Of a DNA stretch of 64,000 bases, positions 35,282 to 45,419 are shown in pieces. The DNA is from Siphonodentalium dalli (lineage: Eukaryota > Mollusca > Scaphopoda > Gadilida > Siphonodentaliidae), in NCBI GenBank assembly GCA_032622095.1, contig CP136064.1, forward strand, positions 5,387,512 through 5,451,511. Direction: 5' to 3'. A program made the position numbers and the translations under genes. Each line of letters starts with the position of its first letter. The first letter of the stretch is position 1. Below the pieces are notes generated by a model. The model did not search any database and had not been told where the DNA came from. It saw only the letters and a program-made list of their open reading frames with translations.

Positions 35282-35595
35282 TTCAATAAAAGGTCAGCTG
35301 ACCACAGTGTCCCCCAAAAATGTGGCAAGCCGATGCCGCTTTGTTAAAGAAATTAAAAAAAATGTTGAAGTCGAAAAGGGTTAATAACTCCGTCAAAAAA
35401 TATTTTTCCCCTCATCTATATACATGATGCACATCTTCAATATATGGGCAACAATATTCTGAAGTTTCAAATCTCTGGGATGAAATCTGTAGGAGGAGAT
35501 GATTACACCATGAAGGTACTCAAAAGTGTGACGGACGGACGAACGGACAGTGCGACAGACGGATGAACGGACGGACGGAGCCCATTTCTATAGTC
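35282..35595. repeat. GACGG-type segment ending the array, copy 2
   Basis: Nearly identical to 34235-34545 at an offset of 1047 bp and preceded by the same satellite units. Here it continues into TATAGTCCCCCAAAAATAAA (twice), a likely true element end. The array plus segment was therefore duplicated as one block. Confidence 0.88.
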
Positions 35596-35718
35596 CCCCA
35601 AAAATAAATATTATAGTCCCCCAAAAATAAATTTTTCGGGGACAATAAATATCCATTTAGTATAAACATGGTTAAGATGAACAATAGGTTGCTGGCAAAG
35701 AAGCCCTGTGGTGCCAAA

Positions 35719-36028
35719 CAGGGACCAGCCTTGAGGGCGACTTGGAAGACAGGGACCAGCCTTGAGGGCGACTTGGAAGACAGGGACCAGCCTTGAGGGC
35801 GACTTGGAAGACAGGGACCAGCCTTGAGGGCGACTTGGAAGACAGGGACCAGCCTTGAGGGCGACTTGGAAGACAGGGACCAGCCTTGAGGGCGACTTGA
35901 GAGACAGGGACCAGCCTTGAGGGCGACTTGGAAGACAGGGACCAGCCTTGAGGGTGACTTGGAAGACAGGGACCAGCCTTGAGGGCGACTTGGAAGACAG
36001 GGACCAGCCTTGAGGGCGACTTGGAAGA
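35719..36028. repeat. 31-bp minisatellite, 10 copies
   Basis: Unit CAGGGACCAGCCTTGAGGGC + GACTTGGAAGA, a subfamily of the 15836 array (CCTTG for CCATG). Left flank of the second M copy. Confidence 0.95.
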
Positions 36029-36032
36029 AGAC

Positions 36033-36383
36033 TTAACCCTTTACCCAACAAACCGGCCAAAACAAGCTTCAACAGCCTAAAATATCTTCGGTCTGTCTCA
36101 ATAGAACCATACAAATATGGATATCATTGGAACCGGCTCCTTGACCACATTGTGATAGTTAAAGTTATGCCCTGTGCCAATGCATTCTCTTATATATGCA
36201 AGTCGACAATAGGTCGCCTCGCATATATAAGAGAATGCATTGGCCTTACATTCTTTAACAATTTTATAATTTTTAATGTGTTAAGCCAATGCATTCTCTT
36301 ATATATGCGAGGCGACCTATGGTCGACTCGCATATATAAGAGAATGCATTGGCACAGGGCCGTTCTGTTGGGTAAAGGGTTAA
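36033..36383. mobile_element. TTAA-1 element at the minisatellite/M-core junction
   Basis: TTAACCCTTTACCCAACAAA to GTTGGGTAAAGGGTTAA, two hairpins, shortened spacer. The paralogous site at 16488-16491 is a single TTAA (CTTCTTAAAATGTG), a related empty site showing TTAA target duplication. Confidence 0.93.
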
Positions 36384-36700
36384 AAGGTGCCACTTCTCCC
36401 TATTTTTGACCCAGGGAGAAGTGACTTCTCTCTCATTTACCAGTGTGTATATGACAAACAGCATATTTAAAGTATATTTACTTATTATAACGGTGTAACT
36501 ACTCATTATAAATAGTTTTATAAATTGGCTTTTGCATTGTATAATTCTTATTGCATTATAGAGGGAGATGTTGGGGTGCAAATTTAATTTCAGACATTAT
36601 GAATTCTCCTTGATAAAAGTCCACTTCTCCCCGATAAGCAAATAGGGAGAAGTGACTTCTCTTGACACTTCTAGGCTGGTCCCTAGTTCCAAATTTAAAC
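36384..36700. mobile_element. M core, copy 2 (uninterrupted)
   Basis: GCCACTTCTCCCTATTTTTG, CATATTTAAAGTATATTTAC and GAGATGTTGGGGTGC align with 16492-17384 minus its two insertions. Ends with a single copy of the 58-bp minisatellite theme (CTTCTAGGCTGGTCCCTAG). Confidence 0.85.
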
Positions 36701-36827
36701 ATGCACAGTTGGGAATCCAAATTTAAAGTAAACAAATGAGAAAAACTCTAAAAGGGAAAATCCATATATTTTATTTTGTGTTTGTTTTTTAAATATTTTC
36801 CTTAGCACACTGAACATCTTCAACCGA

Positions 36828-36972
36828 GGAAAACCAGCGGGACAACCCACCTAAAACCAGCGGGACAACCCACCCAAAACCAGCGGGACAACCCACCTAA
36901 AACCAGCGGGACAACCCACCTAAAACCAGCGGGACAACCCACCTAAAACCAGCGGGACAACCCACCTAAAAG
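36828..36972. repeat. 23-bp minisatellite, about 6 copies
   Basis: AAAACCAGCGGGACAACCCA + CCT tandemly repeated with one variant (CACCC). Confidence 0.93.
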
Positions 36973-36999
36973 GTTATGCAAACACTCACTGGTAACCCT

Positions 37000-37080
37000 A
37001 TCTATACTAAATGGATTCTCCTACCCAGTTATAAAAGTATGGTCTATTATTCATTTGGAGGGGTGTTCGGTTAATAAATA
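37000..37080. mobile_element. TTAA-4 fragment
   Basis: TCTATACTAAATGGATTCTC and GGTCTATTATTCATTTGGAG + GGGTGTTCGGTTAATAA match the reverse complement of 9690-9760. Confidence 0.55.
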
Positions 37081-37084
37081 GAGG

Positions 37085-37216
37085 ATATCTAGTGTTTTTG
37101 AGTGGATACCGAAAAATATGTCATGAGTGAGCGAGACAAATGTTTATTTTCGCGAGCGGCTTGTCTCGGTCACGAATGACATATTTTTCAGTATGCACTC
37201 AAAAAACACTAGATAT
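37085..37216. mobile_element. Foldback, ATATCTAGTGTTTTTGAGTG arms
   Basis: ATATCTAGTGTTTTTGAGTG pairs with CACTCAAAAAACACTAGATAT; arms continue through GAAAAATATGTCAT and GAGCGAGACAA. Short non-palindromic loop. Single copy here, superfamily unknown. Confidence 0.8.
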
Positions 37217-37726
37217 TCTTTTTATTATACGCATTTCCAAAGAAATTCACCATTTACGACGTTAAATGATCTCACAATCGTCTTCAATCGATGCATCATT
37301 TTTGAAGCCATCAGCTGATCGCTGCCTGTTCACGCAATGCTACTTCACCATCCGCAGAATATAAAAATATAGTTCCCGTATTCTTCCCTTAACCCCCCCC
37401 CCCCATAAATATGTCGAATTTCAACATAAAATAGATTTTTTATTATAAATGTATTATCAGGGAATATAATATAAATTAGAATATCACAATGGGTTCTTTC
37501 ACTTTGTCCTTCTTCAACAGTACAAACCGGAAACAGTATTGGTACACGCAAGTGAATCGGTCGCACGCGCGAGCTAGTGTGAAAGTATATTATTCTATAT
37601 CCCCTTCTGGGTGATATCGATGTTTATCTAAACGCGTTTTTTTCTATAATTCACTGTTGAGCGTATAATAAAAGCAGACGACAGACAGAAAAAAGATAAT
37701 ACAAGAGCAGAATGATTTATATTCAT
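37217..37726. other. No recognised feature
   Basis: A C12 run near 37390. No coding signature seen on either strand. Confidence 0.5.
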
Positions 37727-37830
37727 TGGTGGGAAATGTTCACATAATAAGTTTAACAAATAACATATTATCTGAACATTTCGTAAGGGAACAACACATC
37801 AATGACTATTTAGTATAGACAAGGTTAAAT
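37727..37830. mobile_element. TTAA-4 foldback fragment
   Basis: GGGAAATGTTCACATAATAA + GTTTAAC faces TTATCTGAACATTTCGTAAG and ATTTAGTATAGACAAGGTTAA: two satellite-like ends in opposite orientation, i.e. a small palindromic TTAA-4 derivative. Confidence 0.6.
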
Positions 37831-38156
37831 CGGTGTGATAATATCTGATTTTTCCATGTTACATTATTTAGATAGTAAATCAATATCTATAATTAACATA
37901 GCATTTTATCAATGATAAAACAAAATTATATTGCGAAACAATTCACACAAAAGGTAACTTGAATCGTTGATCTGGGAAAGTCTGTCAGTTACATTCAGAG
38001 GTCAGTGGTTTTTACATGTAATGCATCTACATCTACTTGGTACTCCATCGCCCTCAATGTGCTGAGGATTATGTGGAGGCGCATGAGATTTAAAAACATA
38101 AAAGCATATTTTTTTGGTTATTTTGATAATTTATTAAGATATACTGGAGCTTCATA

Positions 38157-38559
38157 CTATTTAGAAGCTGTTTGTTTGTTTACAGGTGGGAACATGTGTT
38201 TTGTGAGTTCGGATTTGAAACTGTCCGTGTTGTGGCAGTTTAAGAATATGTCACGGGGGAGTTTGTTCCAATTTATGATTGTGCGTGGAAAAAAAAAGAG
38301 CTTCGAGATAGTTTCTGTCAGCTTTAGCAGTACGGAGGAACTTGTGGCCCCTAGTAGGCACAAATGGTAGGGAGATGTCTACATCTTGATGGCGGATTTT
38401 GTATAGCATGACTAGAGAGGAGAATATTCTTCTTTGTTGGAGGGTTTGCCAATTCAGTGTGTGGAGCAGATCAGTTATGCTGTCTCTGTCGTCGCTACCA
38501 TAGTTGTATCTATTTAGAGTGTAGCGTGCAGCCCGTCTCTGTACAATTTCTAATGGAGT
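38157..38559 (-). pseudogene. LINE reverse-transcriptase C-terminus, one frameshift
   Basis: Reading the minus strand from 38559, the frame gives LEIVQRRAARYTLNRYNYG, then LLHTLNWQTLQQRRI and SLVMLYKI, a typical post-RT segment of RTE/jockey-like LINE ORF2 (Q-RRAAR, L-x-W-x-x-L-x-x-RR). A 9-base A run at 38289-38297 carries a frameshift, after which the homology continues as PRTIINWNKLP and FKSELTKH to a stop at 38157. Only the last 130 or so residues are present; the catalytic YxDD region is lost by 5' truncation. Downstream (lower coordinates to about 38000) is a putative 3' UTR. The frameshift in a homopolymer could also be a sequencing error, but the truncation alone makes the copy dead. 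Confidence 0.85.
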
Positions 38560-38702
38560 GATTTAGAGATGAAACTAGAGGTGTGACTATCCCAATGGGA
38601 CTAAAAATAATAAGCGCATAATCTGAACAAGATCATTGCTAGGACAAGAAATACAACCGTGGTAATTCCAACCAAGGGCCATAACTCTGGTAAAAATTGG
38701 CA

Positions 38703-38838
38703 GGGACGATACTTACTTTGCTCTGAGAGCCAGCTGCCGGTCGTTCGGACACACCCATTTATCCATGTTACCGGGACGATACTTACTTTGCTCTGAGAGC
38801 CAGCTGCCGGTCGTTCGGACACACCCATTTATCCATAT
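38703..38838. repeat. 70-bp tandem duplication
   Basis: GGGACGATACTTACTTTGCT through CACCCATTTATCCAT occurs at 38703 and again at 38773 with almost no change, implying a recent duplication. Confidence 0.93.
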
Positions 38839-39077
38839 TGCTCGCCGTTCCAAATTCTCCCATTTGAGAGTTTTATTTACATCTTGTCATCACTCAGACA
38901 ATCATTATCATTCTACAGTGAGAATTACTAGCGCTCATCTGAAAGAAGAAATACAATAAATTAATCATCAACTTTCAATTTAAGGAATACTGTAAGTTTA
39001 TTGTTTATCGGTGGGCCTACCTCCCACAAAAATCACCCGAATTACCATTTTCAAAACTTAACAGGTCTGGTTGTCAC

Positions 39078-39404
39078 TTAATCCTTTCAGGACGGGAGCT
39101 GCACTGGTGCAGCATTAAAGATCCTGTGCCAGTGCATTCTCTTATATATGCGAGTCCCCCAGGGAACCTCAGATATATAAGAGAATGCACTGGGTTACAA
39201 TTTCAAGATAGATATTGTTCGGCCAATGAATTCTCTTATATATGCGAGGCTCCCTATGGAAGCGATGATACGAGAACGATATGATTCATATTCATTGGAG
39301 GGAAATGATGAGATAATAAGTTTATCCTTGTTAAACTTATTATTAACTGAACATTTCCTATGGGAACTACTCATCAATGAGTATTTAGTATAGAAAGGGG
39401 TCAA
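39078..39404. mobile_element. TTAA-3/TTAA-4 composite
   Basis: TTAATCCTTTCAGGACGGGA opens a TTAA-3 end with GTGCATTCTCTTATATATGC hairpin halves. It then changes at about 39260 into TTAA-4 sequence: GGAAATGATGAGATAATAAG, its inverted partner and TTTAGTATAGAAAGGGGTCAA. Either a chimaera or one element nested in another. Confidence 0.65.
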
Positions 39405-39890
39405 TTGCTTATTACACTTTTAGTACACACTTATTGCTATCTTTCGGTTTATTACATGACTTCAGTCTGTGTGGTAATTTCACCCAAATGCACTTGAGCT
39501 ATACCGATAGCATTTGTGACATGCAAACTCGTATTATGTTGAATAGATGTCTAATTAACATGGAAACCGAACAGAAACAATTATTTGATAAAGAATATCG
39601 AATGCTGGTGTGTTATAAGCATTCATGTGAAGGAGGTGAGATTGATCGCACTCTTTTGTTATAACGCATAATGTTACATCTCGATCCTGACGGTTATTAT
39701 CGTAACAATGTACCGCAACAAACTTCTGAAATAACGTTTACCAAATTCACACTCTGTACAGTTCTGTCTCATTCAGATGTACGTTCTCTGAGAATCTTAC
39801 ATTAAAATAATGACCAGTTTTATATAGCGATTGACCAATTATTTGCTATAACATGCTTTTAAACATTATACAGTTATCGCCCGCGATTGA
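39405..39890. other. No recognised feature
   Basis: A 76-codon open frame at 39434-39664 (+) has no motif I recognise. Confidence 0.45.
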
Positions 39891-40001
39891 GTGAGACACG
39901 GGGATTTGTCGCCTGCTCGAGACCTGGAATGTCACCCGAGGGCCGCCAGGCCCGAGGGTGACATTCCAGGTCGAGAGCGGCGACAAATCCCCGTGTCTCA
40001 C
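39891..40001. mobile_element. GC-richer foldback, GTGAGACACGGGGATTTGTC arms
   Basis: Arms of about 47 bp (GTGAGACACGGGGATTTGTC...GGTGACATTCCAGG and complement) around GAGGGCCGCCAGGCCCGAG. Near-perfect, with a few unpaired bases. Higher GC than its surroundings. No target duplication identified. Confidence 0.85.
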
Positions 40002-41177
40002 GAAAACAAGGGTGATATCTGTTTTGTTATCTGACAAAGGAGTACACACGAACCTCCTTAATAGCAGCCATAAATGCGCGCATATATTCTTTAATCCAGT
40101 TCGAAAAGTTAATTTTATGTTGGAATCATCGCTATTTAGAAAATAAAACATTCATAATCTGGATCAATTAACAGACCCGTCATTTGCGCAGATATTCTCC
40201 GGTCAGTTTGCTGGTTGCATTGTGGAAATCGGTTCACGGAAAGAGGAGTAATGCAATTTCGAAGTTGAGTAGCCATGCAGCGAAATTTATACGGTTTCGT
40301 TTCAAATGAGCGTGAAGACGCTGGCAGACGTGTTAATTTCCAGAATGCTAAAATGTGGAACTAACACGTTGTAGTAGTGCAAAAAGAAATTGACATCTGT
40401 CACAGATCGTTACGCAACATACGGGTATTCTCTGAAGTCTGAGGAATGTATTGAAGAAAAAAAATAATCAATTGATAAACAGCAAAGAGTGGCTATTTGA
40501 TCTAGTACATAAACGTAGTTGTAACGTATGTTCATAGTATGTGCAATTGTCTGAAGCATACCAATTGCATAATAAGGTTTATCTATTTGTCCCACGGTCT
40601 TTATTATTGATATAAAAAGGTTCAATATGAATATTACACTTTATAACAGATATGTGTCTGTGATAACACCATTTATACATAGCGTGCTTTAATTGCAAAT
40701 AAAACACACAATTATGCAAATTAGCAAACACCACAGTTCGCGATTGTTATGAAACAGTGGGGTTTATAAAAACAGTGTTTTTCGAAATTATCAGAGAATC
40801 TCTGCGCGGTGAGTTCTTCGTAGTTCTATGTTTACTGGTAACAGCTGAGCGGTCAATAACTGAGGCAATGTTACCCTCGAGAGTAATATGGTGATTTACG
40901 GCCCGCCATGTGACACACTCTCAGCCAATCAGAAGAGAGGAAAATGGGATGAAATGGGATGAAGGATAACAATATAAAATATTACCCCAATCATTTGTAC
41001 AAGCCAACCAATGAACCGGCTGCAGCCATTGCAGGCGCTGCTCTAGTTTGATCAGAACATGCTCCGAAACTCATCAGTATGACAAGCTGACTGGTGCTCA
41101 TTTAACGCAAGAGTGATGCGAAGCCGACACAGTACGAGTGACCTTGCTCAAGGGTCATAACTTGGCACGGGATTTGA
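40002..41177. other. No recognised gene
   Basis: Single-copy-looking sequence, no conserved frame. GGGATGAAAT is tandemly doubled near 40946. Confidence 0.5.
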
Positions 41178-41254
41178 AACAGTGAGCAATCCGATAATTG
41201 CACGTCGCTCAAAGCGGGCCAAGCCACTGCTGTGTGACGACTCACAATAGACCA

Positions 41255-41330
41255 GTGATGCACTGCGAACCCATATCGTTGTGTTTACAGCGAATACAAG
41301 TCCGACACGCTAACCTCTGGACCATGGAGC
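41255..41330 (-). mobile_element. tRNA-like SINE head, possible
   Basis: On the minus strand: TGGTCCAGAGGTTAGCG (box A-like, ending near 41308) and GGGTTCGCAGTGC (box B-like, 41260-41272), about 50 bp apart. This resembles a tRNA-derived SINE 5' end. No tail or target duplication identified, so it may be a truncated or decayed copy. Confidence 0.5.
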
Positions 41331-41404
41331 TGCACTTTACAATTATAAGTGTTCATGTCCTGATCGTGGTGCATAAAACAATCATTATGCCGAGTACAAT
41401 TCAT

Positions 41405-41650
41405 GTTTACTATCAGGTGAGTTAGCAAAAATGACAAATATTTTGTGAGAAGAGACACTATTTGCCCACCAAGAAGTTTACAAGTTAACAAATTACATAA
41501 CAACTTTGTCTAGACGTACTGATTTTATCCATCAATGTTAATGATCTCAGAGCGTGTATTCTGAAAACATAACAAGAAATCAATACGCCAGTGTAAGGTT
41601 TTCGAACCTTGTTAGGAACTACATCACTTCAGCAGTGTGGGATTGATCAA
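41405..41650 (+). repeat. Local direct duplicate, copy 1
   Basis: TTTTGTCTAGACGTACTGAT-like sequence, GTTAATGATCTCAGAGCGTG and TTCTGAAAACATAACAAGAA recur at 42268-42490 at about 90% visual identity, offset about 865 bp. Confidence 0.85.
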
Positions 41651-42267
41651 CATTATTGGTTGCTTAACAAAGGACTAACAAAGTACATGTACTCTCTCTC
41701 TTAAATTGTTAATAACTCAGTTAAACAGTCTGGCAGACACAAGAGATTTGATCCTGAGAAAAACAAAAGCCATGTATTTTAATTGTTCCCCGAAAATTGG
41801 ACTATTATAATCAGCATATCCATCCATGCATGCATCCATCCGCTTGATAACTTCAGCAAGATTCAACGAAATTTCTTGATATTAGGTACGCGGTTCACAA
41901 TTAAGAAGATGCAGGCCAAGTTCGATTTTGGTCACAGTATCAACTGAGTTATGCCCCTTTTTCAACTAAAATATTGCTGTCTTCAGGTTGTCCACAATTG
42001 GTAACTTGAGCAAAATGATGTTGATGTTGTTGACCCATTAGTCAACTCGATTATGCATTTTATCTTTTGCAAATATTATGGGATATGGAAACTTAAGAGG
42101 ACTGCCTCAGAGCACAGTATACAGTATAATCAACACAGCCCAATGCTTATTATACGGTCCTTAAGAGCACCTTAGAGCACCGTATATTATAATTTTCAGA
42201 CGTCCTCTTGAGAATCTTACATAATAGGTGCGGATCATAGACCATAAATCATGAGTTCAATCTGAGC
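41651..42267. other. No recognised gene
   Basis: Contains CATCCATGCATGCATCCATC low complexity near 41820 and a degenerate inverted pair (GAGCACAGTATA...ATACGGTCC / TATATTATAATT) near 42110-42190. Confidence 0.45.
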
Positions 42268-42490
42268 TTACTATCAAGTGAATTAATAAAAATGCTAAAT
42301 ATTTCGTGAGATGAGACATTATTTGTCCACTAGGAACTTTACAATTTACAAATTACATAACAATTTTGTCTAGACGTACTGATTTTATGCGTCAATGTTA
42401 ATGATCTCAGAGCGTGTATTCTGAAAACATAACAAGAAATCAATATGCCAGTGTAAGGTTTACAAACTTCGTTAGGACGACATCACTTCC
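42268..42490 (+). repeat. Local direct duplicate, copy 2
   Basis: Partner of 41405-41650; same order of motifs, with scattered substitutions. Confidence 0.85.
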
Positions 42491-42537
42491 GTAAAGGCCT
42501 AACAAAAATATCCCTGTTCATATTAACAGGAGAAATT

Positions 42538-42976
42538 CAAGTCTGAGTTTAGTGTACCTGTCATTTGCAGAACGAGGTCCCCAGAGGGTGCATTTAGTGA
42601 CGATATCCTGCATAGTGGGCTAGCATCACCAAATTCACCCTCTAGGGACCTCGTTCTGCATGGCCTAATCTAGACTCAGACTGAGGTTCCCAAACCAATT
42701 GGGAACCTCGATTATCCAATGTACCATCTGCCAATTTGGTGATATAGAGAAACTAAACTAAAAAAGAAATAGAATTTATGTGAAGAAGTTTCTATAGAAA
42801 TTTGATAATAAAGAAACTTTCCAGAGAAGATGAGGCCTAAGCAGAATGAGGTCCTCAGAGGGTGAATTTAGTGATGCTGGCCCGCTATGCGGGATAGCAT
42901 CAATAAATTCACCATCTGGGGACCTCAAGCATTCTGCAAATGACAGGCACACTAAACTCAGGCTTGACTGGGCTTG
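42538..42976. mobile_element. hAT-A element, TSD GAGAAATT/GAGCAATT
   Basis: CAAGTCTGAGTTTAGTGTAC to CTCAGGCTTG, followed by an extra ACTGGGCTTG before the 7/8-matching flank (42530-42537, 42977-42984). Two hairpin modules surround a CCAATTGGGAACCTCGATTA block. Confidence 0.8.
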
Positions 42977-43023
42977 GAGCAATTTACCACAATATGTAGG
43001 ATTATTACCTTTTCATTAGTCCC

Positions 43024-43471
43024 TTAACCCTTTCAGTGCCAGGGCCCGATCTCATCGGCCCTAATTTACAGTATGTTGAGTTAAATTAAAAAAAAAAAAA
43101 TTTTGTTTTTGGGTTGAATTTGTTTTGGGTATGCTTAAGCATGCTATAGCGAATTTAAAAACAAACTGGATAAAACCTTAGGGGCATGTTATAACTCAAA
43201 ACTATCACCAAGTATTCATAGTAATAATTTTGATGCCCATGAAAAACGTAAGATTCCCTGGCACTAAACCTACAAAATAAGTCTGTTAAAGAATTTAAGA
43301 AAAAATTATTAAAATTGTAAAAAATAATAACAAATGAAGAAAAATTGTTAGGCCAATGCATTCTCTTATATATGCGAGGCGACCTATGGTCGACTCGCAT
43401 ATATAAGAGAATGCATTGGCACAAGGTATATGGGTTGATACAAAAATCGGACCTGGCACTAAAAGGGTTAA
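43024..43471. mobile_element. TTAA-2 element with one hairpin module
   Basis: TTAACCCTTTCAGTGCCAGG to CCTGGCACTAAAAGGGTTAA, TTAA at both ends. Longest TTAA-2 form, with an extra arm containing GCATGCTATAGCGAATTTAA shared with 49336-49740. Confidence 0.9.
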
Positions 43472-44164
43472 AATCTCTTTGAAAAGCCAACGACAATCCT
43501 AACAGATGTACATTATATTTTATTTCTGCAATGATGCGGCATTCCCAACTAACGTAATAAACTGTTTCCATATATGGAGTGCATTCCTGGCGTAGTAAAT
43601 GTTTGTGAGAATCGTAGTATTTAGAAATAGTTATAAATACAACAAGATGCGAAAGAATAATCAGTCACGAATATCGTTGACTGATAGAAACTTGAAGATG
43701 ATGCCTCCTTTTTGCGATGAGTAAAATGAATTATTGATATACCAACAATAGTTGAGTTTGACAATGCGTGAGAAAATTGTCAACACGTCATTGACCTCTG
43801 ATCAGTGAAGTGAGCCCAGTGCCTCACAAATTAAATATAAGTTAGAGATCATCTTTCTGAATGTGTGACTGTCCCATAGGACTTAGGATGTGCACATGGG
43901 CTACAAAGAAATGTAGCCATATTAAAATGAGATGACTCTTTCGACAAATTATGTACATTGCTCATCATTTCTAAGTCGAAAAAGGGATAGAGTTCATAAC
44001 TGCAGATGTACAGGTTCAGATGATGGTCAATAATTGTGCCACGTTTAACAAGAGCATCACTAGGGCGTGGCAAAATACGCCCTTTAGCCATTTTGAATTG
44101 TACTACCGCAAAATAAAATAATAATTTTAGCTTACAAAGAATATCTGATATACCCATAATTTCA
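43472..44164. other. No recognised gene
   Basis: No repeat or coding signal seen apart from short frames; the right end grades into the GACGG-type repeat. Confidence 0.5.
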
Positions 44165-45079
44165 ATGCCAAAATGCGGTCATATTCTAAGATTGAAAAAT
44201 GTGTGTATAATTCATGTGAAAATAATTGGACAGAACCTATATTCGAACTTGGTCTGTAGTTTTAGCTGGGAAACAGACATACCAGCTTCGGTTCAGATAA
44301 AATAATCAAATCTGGTGTTATCAGTCGGAAACCAAAAATGTTTAAAGGACGGTCAAATTCTAAGTCGAAAAAAGGGCAGTAACTCATTTAAAAATAATTG
44401 GACAGAACCCATATTCGAAATTGGCCTGTATTTTTAGCTGGGAAATTGACATACCAACTTTGGTTCAGATCAAATAATCCAAACTGGAGTTATTGGTCGG
44501 AAACCAAAAATGTTAACGGATGGACGACTAGACAGACAGATGGATGGACGGACAGACTGATTACATAATACAACCTTTTTTCAAAAGGGCGTATAAAAAC
44601 ATTGACCAATAAATGAAGTACCACAAGTTCAGACAAAATTACAAGGTTGAACAGGTTGAAAAAAAATTCTAAGTTGAAAAGGAGATTATCTACACTAAAA
44701 AAAAAAGACAGACTTCATAAATGCAGGTGCCCATGGTACTAAATATCTGTGCCAAGTTTTAAAAAATTGACTGAAAAATTAAGGAATACAAACTAAGACA
44801 ATGCTGCATCCATGGACAGAGACGGATAAACTTACACAGCTAGGTTCCCATATTACTAAATATCTGTGCAAAGTTTTTTTTAAATTGACCAATAAATGTA
44901 GGAATAAAAGCTCGGACAAAATTATACTGTCGAAAAAGGGGGATAACTCCACAAAAATAGGTCCCCATGCTGGTTGATGTCTGTGCCACGAAAAATGATT
45001 TAAAAAAAGACTGAGAAAAACTCCGGACAAATTGGCGCCCACGGACGGACAGACCATGGACGGACAGACCACGGATGGG
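44165..45079. repeat. GACGG-type dispersed repeat, left part
   Basis: Two direct blocks of about 180 bp (AATAATTGGACAGAACC(T/C)A and ATCAAATCTGG-like phrases near 44220 and 44392). GACGGACAGACTGATTACAT closes a first unit near 44570. A second unit ends GACGGACAGACCACGGATGGG at 45079, where the hAT-D element inserts. Its continuation resumes at 48310. Confidence 0.75.
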
Positions 45080-45419
45080 CAGGGTTGGCACTGCACGAAA
45101 TTTTCTCTAGCCAAAATTTTGCCAAATGAAATGATTTTTAGGCAAATTAAAAAAATATTTGCCAAATATAATTGCACGTATAATTGGGGAAATTATCATG
45201 CTTTTATTTGTGTTATATACTGTAAAAAATAACCACAGACACTGGTAAAGTGAGCTATTAAAAAGCAAGTTAGTACTGTATTATTAATAAATATCAAAGT
45301 AGCAATAAATATCTAACTGACACCTGCCTGGTAATTACGTTTAATGTTGCTACACAGTCATCAAGCATACATATTATTTTGCCTTGTATTACTGCTGAAA
45401 TCAACGAGCCATAAATTAA

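Larger units (their letters stand above)
24961..35283. repeat. 68-bp satellite, about 140 units, with higher-order structure
   Basis: Unit TTTAACCCTTTCTATACTAA + AGCATCATTGATGAGTAGTT + ATCCCATAGG + AAATGTTCAGATAATAAG (68 bp). A 67-bp variant has ATTAGTTAACCC. Each unit holds one TTAA followed by CCCTTT, as in TTAA element ends. Variants (CCATA versus CTTAA before GGAAATG; GCATC/GTATC/GCACC) occur in fixed orders that repeat over kilobases. A 1560-bp block of 23 units recurs at 25501, 28012 and 29980. A 677-bp repeat is seen at 33164/33841. Interrupted at 25083-25330 and 34235-34545. No open frames. Confidence 0.97.

Noticed and set aside
24961-35283. CRISPR or centromere call for the 68-bp array
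   Set aside because: No spacers, so not a CRISPR. Centromere function cannot be judged from sequence alone.
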